The notes below the pieces were generated by a model, which saw only the letters and a list, made by a program, of their open reading frames with translations, ran no database searches and was not told the DNA's origin. Positions 8,391 through 13,933 of a DNA stretch of 22,795 nucleotides are shown here, piece after piece. The stretch comes from an uncultured Bacillota bacterium (GTDB lineage: Bacteria; Bacillota; Dehalobacteriia; UBA4068), in contig CAKQQU010000024.1 in NCBI GenBank assembly GCA_934271085.1, forward strand, positions 1 through 22,795. The letters run 5' to 3'. How positions within the stretch are numbered: position 1 is the first letter of the stretch; each line of letters starts with the position of its first letter. A program made the position numbers and the translations under genes.

Positions 8391-8705
8391 ATGAATTTTC
8401 TGGTATTATTGCCGCCAGTAGCCTTTTCAATAATTCTTATTGTGCTCCTGCTCTTATCCTATGCCTCTAACCAACTGGCAACCAACAGCTGCCCCAGGAG
8501 GCTGGATTCATTTTCCGGCGGCAACAAAAGTATATCCTGCAGTATCCAGCCTGAATACAACAAGTTTTTTTCCGTTATGTTCTTCTTTGCCATTATGCAT
8601 ATAATGGCTCTTGTTGTGACTACCGCGCCCAAAGACGCATTGACTCTACCCCTGATTTATGTAGCTGCCGGAGCTCTGGCTCTTACGATAATATTCCGGA
8701 GGTAA
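8391..8705 (+). CDS. NuoA-like small membrane subunit, divergent
   Basis: A 104-residue membrane protein with one N-terminal membrane helix (4-24), a polar loop (25-57) and two further hydrophobic segments (59-78, 84-102), the three-helix plan of NuoA. FFSVMFFFAIMHIMAL matches the position of the NuoA segment that normally has RF-x-FDxE. The YECG-type loop motif of NuoA is not recognisable, and the acidic FDxE residues are replaced by Ala, Met and His. It sits immediately before the B-like gene, as nuoA does before nuoB. Hydrogenases such as Ech and formate hydrogenlyase lack an A subunit, so its presence makes this complex more complex I-like. Binding site AGGGGGGA. The A-like call is an inference from size, topology and position. 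Confidence 0.65.
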   Translation: MNFLVLLPPVAFSIILIVLLLLSYASNQLATNSCPRRLDSFSGGNKSISCSIQPEYNKFFSVMFFFAIMHIMALVVTTAPKDALTLPLIYVAAGALALTIIFRR

Positions 8706-8707
8706 AA

Positions 8708-9181
8708 ATGACCAAAAGCATTATCAAAAAGGCTATAGACTGGGGACAGAAAAAATCCCCTTGGATAATGTATTTTAATGGGGGCGCCTGTAAGGGCTGT
8801 GAATCAGAAGCTTTGGATGCCGCTGCTCCCAGATTTGACATGGAGCGGTTTGGCATGAGACAAACTTCTGACCCCAGTCATGCGGATATACTTATCTGCA
8901 CAGGAGCCGTCACCCTGCAAACAAAAGAAAAACTGCGCCTGATATATGAACAAATGCCTGAGCCGAAACTGGTTATAGCCGCAGGGGCCTGCGCCTGCAG
9001 CGGCGGAATATTTGAAGAGTGTTATTGCGTTTGCGGCGGCATTGATTCTGTAATTCCCGTGGACGCCTATGTTCCGGGGTGCGCAGCAAATCCGGAGGCT
9101 ATAATTGACACCGTTAATATGTTAATTTCGGCCAGGCAGGAAGAGGATGATCCGGAGGACACGGAAAGAGAGGAGCGCTGA
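8708..9181 (+). CDS. NuoB / hydrogenase small-subunit-like [4Fe-4S] protein
   Basis: A 157-residue protein of the NuoB / group 4 hydrogenase small subunit family, which holds the last [4Fe-4S] cluster (N2-type) before the active-site cavity. Ligands visible: Cys28 and Cys31 in GACKGCESEA (the hydrogenase-like CxxC pattern, not the CC of NuoB), Cys95 in AAGACACSGGIF and Cys125 in VPGCAANPE. Unusual extra cysteines are Cys97, Cys105, Cys107 and Cys109 (EECYCVCGG). A charged tail (from about residue 144, EEDDPEDTEREER) ends the protein. Binding site GGAGGT lies five bases before ATG. It should transfer electrons from the I-like ferredoxin to the D-like subunit. Confidence 0.92.
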   Translation: MTKSIIKKAIDWGQKKSPWIMYFNGGACKGCESEALDAAAPRFDMERFGMRQTSDPSHADILICTGAVTLQTKEKLRLIYEQMPEPKLVIAAGACACSGGIFEECYCVCGGIDSVIPVDAYVPGCAANPEAIIDTVNMLISARQEEDDPEDTEREER

Positions 9182-9186
9182 GCTGA

Positions 9187-9717
9187 ATGAATAATGAACA
9201 GCAGATGGTCAACCGCATACTGGAAAGATTCCCTTATCTAGAAGGGCAGATCTCTGTGCATGGAAGCAAGCGCATCAGTTCATTGCCGTTAACCGCTAAA
9301 AATTTTCATGAGGTTTTTAATTACGCCATAACAGAAGAGGGCTTTTCAACCCTTAATTCTATCATTGGTCTCGATAACGGCGACCAGATGTTTTTTGTCT
9401 ACGCTTTATCAGATTCGGCAAATACTGTTTTTCTTATAAAACTGGCAGTACCGGCAAAAGAACCGGCTATAAAATCCGTATGCAGTATTTTTCCCGGCGC
9501 TCTTTTCTTTGAAAAAGAGCTGGCGGATATGCTTGGGGCAATAATTGAAAATATCCCTGACAAACATGTTTATTCTTTGCCTGCCGGTTGGCCGGAAGGC
9601 AGCAATCCCTTAAAAAAAAGCTGGGATCCTGCCTTTTTTGACAAGAATTCTCTGAACTATTACGGCCCTTCGGAGCACAAAAAAAGCCAGAGGACAGGAG
9701 GGGTGCAGCATGAATAA
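9187..9717 (+). CDS. NuoC-like 30-kDa subunit
   Basis: A 176-residue protein of the complex I 30-kDa / hydrogenase HycE-N family, a structural subunit that docks on the D-like large subunit. The family signature near the end is readable: FFEKELADMLG (residues 108-117, matching E-R/K-E-x-x-D-x-x-G) followed by PAGWPEGSNPLKKSW (132-146, matching W-x-x-G-x-P-L-R/K-K). The N-terminal half is poorly conserved. It is encoded separately from the D-like subunit; the two are fused in E. coli NuoCD and HycE. A stop codon sits just before the ATG; GAGGAG is 11 bases upstream. Its 3' end overlaps the next gene by eight bases. Confidence 0.88.
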   Translation: MNNEQQMVNRILERFPYLEGQISVHGSKRISSLPLTAKNFHEVFNYAITEEGFSTLNSIIGLDNGDQMFFVYALSDSANTVFLIKLAVPAKEPAIKSVCSIFPGALFFEKELADMLGAIIENIPDKHVYSLPAGWPEGSNPLKKSWDPAFFDKNSLNYYGPSEHKKSQRTGGVQHE

Positions 9718-10927
9718 AATACCAGATATCCCTCATGATCGGGTACTTCCCAATGGCGATTTTTTGGCAGTCTCCCTTAAAGGCGAAAAGATAAGCGGCA
9801 TCAGCCTTAACGCCGGATATAATCACCTGGGCATAGAAAAATTTTGCGAAAGCTGTAACTATAATAAAAATATACATATTTTCGAAAGGCTATGCGGCCC
9901 CGGCTCCTGTGCTCAAAGCATTGCTTTCTGCCAGGGAGCAGAGATGATAGCCGGCATAGATATCCCCCAAAGGGCAGGATATATCAGGGTCATTGCAGCA
10001 GAACTTGAGCGTATAGATAATCATTTGCTGCAGTTTGCTTCCCTTAGCCATGATATTGGTTTTGATACCTTATCAATGTATATCAGAAAAGACAGGGAAG
10101 AGGTTCTGGATATTGCGGCCATGCTCTTTGGGAATCGGATAGTTTTCAACATCAATACTATCGGCGGCGTCAGAAGAGATATGGATACCAGCCAGGCAGA
10201 TATTATTGGCAAAACATTGGCCTATCTGGAAGAACGGGATAAATACTATCTTGATCTGGTAACAAAGGAGAATACCCTATTAATAAGGCTTAGCGGCGTG
10301 GGAAGTCTTAGTTCACAAAACGCAGCCAGGCTTTGCACCGTCGGTCCTGTTGCCAGAATGGCCAATATTTCTAAAGATATCCGTGTTGATGACCCATATG
10401 CAGCCTATAGGTATATTCCGGTAAGCATAGTAAATAATGACCGCTGTGATATTTTGGGCTTGGTTTTAGTTTGGTTGGGGGAAATCCGGGAAAGTATCAA
10501 TATAATCAGATATGCTCTGGATAATCTGCCGGATGGCGAAATAAAGGCGCCGGCGCCGGAAAGTATCCCTTGTGGAGAAGAATTCAGCCGCAGTGAAGCA
10601 CCCGCCGGAGAAAACAGCTGTTTTATTATGGCAAACGGTACCGATATACCGGAAAGAGTAAAATTAACTCTTCCGCAATTTACCAATCTGCCGTCATTAA
10701 CCAGCATGCTGGAAGGCAATTATCTGGCAGACCTGCCTCTTATTATAAACGCCGTAGATCTGCATTATTTTGGTTCAGGAAGAACAGTTGTGCTTAATGA
10801 TATCGGTAATGGACGGCAGAGAATATTCAACCGTCAGGAGCTGCGGCAATACAGCATTGATTTTTACAGGCAGCAGGGTATAGACGTTAATAAAGTTAAA
10901 GTATCCAAAACACCGAAAAATCTGTAA
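9710..10927 (+). CDS. NuoD / group 4 hydrogenase large-subunit homologue lacking NiFe ligands (Ehr large subunit)
   Basis: A 405-residue homologue of the complex I 49-kDa subunit and the group 4 [NiFe]-hydrogenase large subunit. Hydrogenase-like landmarks are clear: GYNHLGIEK (36-44), ERLCGPGSCAQ (59-69), AFCQGAE (72-78), GGVRRDMD (152-159), VGPVARMA (211-218) and NLPSLTSMLEGNYLADLPLI (327-346). The metal site is broken. The L1 motif normally reads RICGIC; here Cys62 remains but the second position is Gly65. The L2 motif normally reads DPCxxC; here it is D350-L-H352-Y-F-G355, so both cysteines are gone. The Arg usually found in HRGIEK is Leu40. The GPQHPATHG-type quinone motif of NuoD is not visible either. 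So neither H2 chemistry nor a standard quinone site is supported, and the acceptor is unknown. AGGAGGGG precedes ATG. Confidence 0.93.
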   Translation: MNKIPDIPHDRVLPNGDFLAVSLKGEKISGISLNAGYNHLGIEKFCESCNYNKNIHIFERLCGPGSCAQSIAFCQGAEMIAGIDIPQRAGYIRVIAAELERIDNHLLQFASLSHDIGFDTLSMYIRKDREEVLDIAAMLFGNRIVFNINTIGGVRRDMDTSQADIIGKTLAYLEERDKYYLDLVTKENTLLIRLSGVGSLSSQNAARLCTVGPVARMANISKDIRVDDPYAAYRYIPVSIVNNDRCDILGLVLVWLGEIRESINIIRYALDNLPDGEIKAPAPESIPCGEEFSRSEAPAGENSCFIMANGTDIPERVKLTLPQFTNLPSLTSMLEGNYLADLPLIINAVDLHYFGSGRTVVLNDIGNGRQRIFNRQELRQYSIDFYRQQGIDVNKVKVSKTPKNL

Positions 10928-10955
10928 ACAAGCCCAGTAAGGGGAGATTTTGTTC

Positions 10956-11885
10956 ATGGCTTTATTTAATATTTTGATATTTCCGGGATTGCTTTTTCTG
11001 GAAGCATACGCCTTATTTATGTCTTTTGCAGACAGGAAAATAACCGCACGTCTGCAAAACAGGCAGGGACCGCCATGGTATCAACCTTTGGCAGACTTTC
11101 TGAAACTGCTGGGTAAAGAAACCACTGTTCCGGAAGGAACAGACCAAAGGGTATTTAGACTGGCGCCAATCATAGGACTGGCAGCGGTGGTTACAGCCTA
11201 TTTATACATACCCATATGGTATGCAGAATCTCTGTTTTTGTTTGACGGGGATATTATCATAGCAGCATATTTGCTGACAATACCAACTCTTTGCTTTTTT
11301 ATCGAGAGCTGGTTTTCATCGGGCATCAATAAAACAAATAGCTCTGCAGACATCCTGCTGCGGTTATTTTCTTGTGAAATTCCGCTGTTTATGGCTTTAC
11401 TGGCGCCTTCCCTTTTGGCACAAAGCTGGTCCATCTCGGGGATATCCCAGTATTATGCGGCTCATCCTCTCTATATACTGATTAATTTGCCCTCATTATT
11501 TGTAATATTGATTGCAAGTCAGGGTAAACTTTCGAGAAACCAGTATTCCGTTGCCGGCGATGAACACGATGCTATTTCCAATACCTTTGCAAATTACAGC
11601 GGTAAATTTCTGGCAATTTTACGTCTGACCCTTGATAGTGAACTAGTGGTAATATGCTCATTGGTAGCTGCGATCTTTCTGCCTTTCTATATAGGTCACC
11701 CCTTGGCTGACTTTGGCCTGTATATCGCAAAGACCATGCTGTTGCTTTTCGTTTTAGCGGTATGCCGCAGCATAACGTCGCGCATAAGAACCGATCAGCT
11801 GACAAATATTTGTTGGAAATTACTGACGCCTATTACTTTTGTGCAGATTATAATTAATCTGCTGCTGAAAGGAGTACTTGCCTAA
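10956..11885 (+). CDS. NuoH / HycD-like membrane subunit
   Basis: A 309-residue membrane protein of the NuoH/HycD/EchB family, which connects the electron-transfer arm to the membrane arm and guides protons toward the pumping modules. Signatures: ADRKITARLQNRQGPPWYQP near the N-terminus, CEIPLFMALLAPSLLAQSW in the middle, and NYSGKFLAILRL in the cytoplasmic loop. In relatives the last motif reads T-E-Y-S-G and the residues before it are rich in glutamate; here the Glu is Asn213 and only D-E-H-D remains upstream. ATG at 10956 was chosen over an in-frame TTG at 10950 because AAGGGGAG ends nine bases before the ATG. It overlaps the next start by one base (TAATG). The family call is strong. Confidence 0.9.
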   Translation: MALFNILIFPGLLFLEAYALFMSFADRKITARLQNRQGPPWYQPLADFLKLLGKETTVPEGTDQRVFRLAPIIGLAAVVTAYLYIPIWYAESLFLFDGDIIIAAYLLTIPTLCFFIESWFSSGINKTNSSADILLRLFSCEIPLFMALLAPSLLAQSWSISGISQYYAAHPLYILINLPSLFVILIASQGKLSRNQYSVAGDEHDAISNTFANYSGKFLAILRLTLDSELVVICSLVAAIFLPFYIGHPLADFGLYIAKTMLLLFVLAVCRSITSRIRTDQLTNICWKLLTPITFVQIIINLLLKGVLA

Positions 11886-12235
11886 TGAAAAAGGGGACCG
11901 GTGCTATTACCGGATATACATTAAAACACTTGTTCCGTAAACCGGCTGCTGGCAATTACGGTAATGGTACCGGCAAAAATTGCACCGGAAGACCGGAGCA
12001 TGACAGGGATCGTTGCCTGGGATGCAAAATGTGTATGCAGGCATGTCCTACTTCCGCATTGCATATAATTAATTCCGGCACAGGCGAGGAAAAAATATAT
12101 GAAGCCCTCCTTAATCTCGGAAGATGTATTTTCTGCGGTCAATGCGTTGAGGTATGCAGGAGAGGCTGTCTTACCATGAGCGACAGCATTGAACACGCTG
12201 TTTTGCATAAGGATGATTTGATCGTTAAGCTTTAA
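11885..12235 (+). CDS. NuoI-like 2x[4Fe-4S] ferredoxin subunit
   Basis: A 116-residue polyferredoxin-type subunit with two complete cluster motifs: Cys44, 47, 50 and 54 followed by Pro (CLGCKMCMQACP) and Cys81, 84, 87 and 91 (CIFCGQCVEVC), with a further Cys95. This is the NuoI/HycF/EchF pattern. It should be the electron entry wire from soluble ferredoxin to the B-like subunit. No NADH-oxidising NuoE, NuoF or NuoG homologue is encoded in the window, which favours reduced ferredoxin or an unknown partner as donor. The first 40 residues are basic and may contact the membrane arm. AAAGGAG lies upstream and the ATG overlaps the previous stop. It is the last gene of the operon; a strong terminator follows. 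Confidence 0.93.
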   Translation: MKKGTGAITGYTLKHLFRKPAAGNYGNGTGKNCTGRPEHDRDRCLGCKMCMQACPTSALHIINSGTGEEKIYEALLNLGRCIFCGQCVEVCRRGCLTMSDSIEHAVLHKDDLIVKL

Positions 12236-12270
12236 TTATCCAAGGTGCCTTTTTGCCCGTATAGTTAATA

Positions 12271-12316
12271 AAAGTCCAGTTAAAACCATTGATTGTTTTA
12301 ACCGGACTTTTTTATT
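12271..12316 (+). terminator. Intrinsic terminator of the Ehr-like operon
   Basis: A long hairpin (AAAGTCCAGTTAAAAC at 12271-12286, GTTTTAACCGGACTTT at 12295-12310) with one A-C mismatch is followed by T residues. It lies 35 bases after the ferredoxin subunit gene. On the other strand the hairpin is also followed by TTTTATT, so it could stop lexA read-through as well. Confidence 0.9.
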
Positions 12317-12409
12317 AAGTCTAAATACTTACTTCGTAAACATACCATTTACATTTATAGCTAAATTTAGCCGTTTTGACTTAGATAATCAGCATATGAT
12401 TATTAAAAA

Positions 12410-13036
12410 TTAAAAACGGCGCACCAATCCTATAGGCTTGCCAATAATTTCTACGGAATCCGTATAAATAGGGGAGAGGAGACGGTTCTCCGGCTGTAGC
12501 CTAAAGCGGTTTTTCTCCCGGTAAAATGTTTTAACCGTAGCCTCATCATTAATAAGAGCGACAACGATTTCGCCATTACGGGCAGTATTAGCCTCTTCTA
12601 CAATTAAAAGATCGCCGTTTTCAATACCCACCTCGATCATGCTGTCACCAGAAACATGAAGAATAAAAAGCTGCTTATTAGAATGAAGAAAACTGGTGGG
12701 CAAAGGGAAATATTCCTCGATATTCTGCTCGGCATAAGCAGGCTGACCTGCATTGATACAGCCAAGCACAGGTATTTCCACAGTCTCGCTGTTTTGCACC
12801 AGGGGAGTACTATCAAAAGTATCGATAACTTCTATAGAACGGGGTCTTTGTGGATCACGCCGTATATAGCCTTTTTGTTCAAGGGTTTTCAGATTTAACT
12901 GTACAGTGGACGTGGAACTGATATTAACCGCCTGGCCGATCTCCCTATATGAAGGAGCAAATCCTTTTGCCCTGGTAGTAACCTTAAGATAATCAAGTAT
13001 AGCTGCCTGTTTGGCATTCAAATCACTATAATCCAT
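12410..13036 (-). CDS. lexA: LexA, SOS response repressor
   Basis: Transcriptional repressor of the SOS regulon, 208 residues, the usual length. An N-terminal winged helix-turn-helix (about 1-70; APSYREIGQAVNISSTSTVQ is the recognition region) is joined to a C-terminal S24 peptidase-like domain. The self-cleavage bond Ala96-Gly97 (INAGQPAYA), the catalytic Ser132 (SGDSM) and Lys169 (EATVKTF) are all present, so RecA-stimulated autocleavage is expected. GGAGG lies upstream of ATG. The promoter (TATAAT at 13075-13080 on the minus strand) has its -35 element overlapped by a near-perfect SOS box, so the gene should repress itself. It is divergent from the LysM gene, as lexA and yneA are in Bacillus. 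Confidence 0.97.
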   Translation of the reverse strand: MDYSDLNAKQAAILDYLKVTTRAKGFAPSYREIGQAVNISSTSTVQLNLKTLEQKGYIRRDPQRPRSIEVIDTFDSTPLVQNSETVEIPVLGCINAGQPAYAEQNIEEYFPLPTSFLHSNKQLFILHVSGDSMIEVGIENGDLLIVEEANTARNGEIVVALINDEATVKTFYREKNRFRLQPENRLLSPIYTDSVEIIGKPIGLVRRF

Positions 13037-13074
13037 ATTTGACTACCTCCAATAAATACTTGTTCGATGTTTTA

Positions 13075-13103
13075 ATTATAACACAAAAAAATAAAAAAGC
13101 AAA
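13075..13103 (-). promoter_or_regulatory. lexA promoter
   Basis: Read on the minus strand: -35 TTTGCT (13098-13103), a 17-base spacer and -10 TATAAT (13075-13080). The -35 element lies in the SOS box at 13100-13113, consistent with autorepression. Confidence 0.65.
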
Positions 13104-13113
13104 CATTTGTTCG
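13100..13113. promoter_or_regulatory. SOS box (LexA operator) for lexA
   Basis: CAAACATTTGTTCG matches the Gram-positive LexA operator CGAAC-N4-GTTCG with one mismatch. It overlaps the lexA -35 element. A lone half site (CGAAC read on the minus strand, 13062-13066) lies between the lexA promoter and its start codon. Confidence 0.85.
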
Positions 13114-13122
13114 AAATTTTTA

Positions 13123-13151
13123 TTGACATCGAACAAATTTTCACATATAAT
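13123..13151 (+). promoter_or_regulatory. Consensus promoter of the LysM gene
   Basis: TTGACA (13123-13128), a 17-base spacer and TATAAT (13146-13151) form a perfect sigma-A promoter. Such strength fits a gene held off by a repressor. A degenerate LexA half site (CGAAC at 13130-13134) lies in the spacer, and a near-perfect SOS box lies just downstream. Confidence 0.9.
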
Positions 13152-13160
13152 TAAGTCATC

Positions 13161-13174
13161 GGAACAAATGTTCG
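13161..13174. promoter_or_regulatory. SOS box (LexA operator) for the LysM gene
   Basis: GGAACAAATGTTCG matches CGAAC-N4-GTTCG with one mismatch. It lies at about the +2 to +15 position relative to the expected transcription start, where bound LexA would block the promoter. Confidence 0.87.
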
Positions 13175-13191
13175 ACCTGGAGGGTACTTTA

Positions 13192-13497
13192 ATGATAAAT
13201 AAGCGTAAACCAAGAAAAATTCGTTGCGTGGCTGCTGCCAGTATAATGATCTTAATCTGCAGTATGATATTTGGAGGATTTTCCGCAAAAGCAGAAGATT
13301 TAGCTTCCGCAGATGATAATCATAAAATTCAGGCTGTTTATGTTAAACAAGGAGATTCGCTTTGGAATCTTGTACAAGAGCATTGTCAGATCAACGGCGA
13401 TATAAGAAAAGCCGTGCAAAAAGTTCAGGATATAAATGGAATAAAAAATGGTGAGATCCAAACCGGGAGCATTATTTACATTCCAAATATAATATAG
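13192..13497 (+). CDS. YneA-like SOS-induced LysM protein, likely cell division suppressor
   Basis: A small exported protein of 101 residues: a basic N-terminus (KRKPRKIR), one membrane segment (about 12-30) ending in FSAKAE, then a LysM domain (about 47-99; VYVKQGDSLWNLVQEHC to SIIYIPN), which binds peptidoglycan. Membrane segment plus LysM, divergence from lexA and LexA-controlled expression together match YneA of Bacillus, which delays septation during DNA damage. Sequence conservation of that family is low, so the role is inferred from architecture and context. ATG at 13192 was chosen because GGAGGG ends seven bases upstream and follows the promoter; the longer open frame from 13039 would begin upstream of that promoter. 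Confidence 0.85.
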   Translation: MINKRKPRKIRCVAAASIMILICSMIFGGFSAKAEDLASADDNHKIQAVYVKQGDSLWNLVQEHCQINGDIRKAVQKVQDINGIKNGEIQTGSIIYIPNII

Positions 13498-13768
13498 CAC
13501 GTAAAATAATGCTATATCATTAAAGAAAAACATATTATAGGCAGGTACAGAAAGCCCCGGCGCATAAAAACATAATATAGTTTATGTAAAAAGAAAATAT
13601 TATAATAATTATAATTATTAGTCCAAATAATAAAAATCCGATAAGAAGCATTATGTTGAGTTTAAATGCTCGAAACTATCCACCCGTTACCCCATCGGTG
13701 TTTACCCTATTAGGTTTATAATTACATAATAACCAGGTCTTTCTGTATTCAATAGCTCTACACTTATC

Positions 13769-13792
13769 TCGTATAACTTATCGTATAACTTA
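13769..13792. repeat. Tandem 12-base direct repeat, two copies
   Basis: TCGTATAACTTA occurs twice in direct succession, with a degenerate third copy (TCCTATATACTTA) after it. No function is evident. Confidence 0.7.
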
Positions 13793-13837
13793 TCCTATAT
13801 ACTTATTGGTAAGCCAATCTGTTTTGCCTGATTGTAT

Positions 13838-13878
13838 AAATAAAATAGTTTCCGCTTAAATTATATGCGGAAACTATT
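13838..13878 (-). terminator. Intrinsic terminator of the secDF-recJ-miaB operon
   Basis: A perfect 12-bp stem (AATAGTTTCCGC at 13844-13855, GCGGAAACTATT at 13867-13878) lies 56 bases beyond the miaB stop. On the minus strand it is followed by TTTATTTATA. Confidence 0.75.
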
Positions 13879-13933
13879 AACAGCACAATAAATGCACAAA
13901 AATGTTTTGATGATATCAAATTATTTAGAAAAC

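Larger units (their letters stand above)
13498..13933. other. Gene-free stretch between the LysM gene and miaB
   Basis: No ORF with a binding site is seen in 436 bases. It holds a very AT-rich part (about 13570-13640), a GC-richer patch around 13675-13715 that is not explained, a tandem 12-base repeat (TCGTATAACTTA at 13769-13780 and 13781-13792) and the miaB-side terminator near its end. A weak inverted repeat (ATATAGCA at 13492-13499, TGCTATAT at 13510-13517) overlaps the LysM gene stop but has no T run. Confidence 0.5.

Noticed and set aside
2740..12235. Calling the operon a formate hydrogenlyase or Ech-type hydrogenase
   Set aside because: The large subunit lacks three of the four cysteines that bind the NiFe centre, and no formate dehydrogenase or hydrogenase maturation gene is in the window.
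13492..13517. Inverted repeat as terminator of the LysM gene
   Set aside because: The stem is AT-rich, overlaps the stop codon and is not followed by a T run.
13675..13720. Cyclic-di-GMP riboswitch-like words (ACCGATGG near GGGTAA)
   Set aside because: Only a short word matches, the rest of the aptamer core is absent, and there is no downstream gene on that strand.
13767..13805. Resemblance to loxP arms (ATAACTT and CGTATA words)
   Set aside because: The words are in direct tandem order rather than inverted around a spacer, and the region is AT-rich; a chance match is likely.
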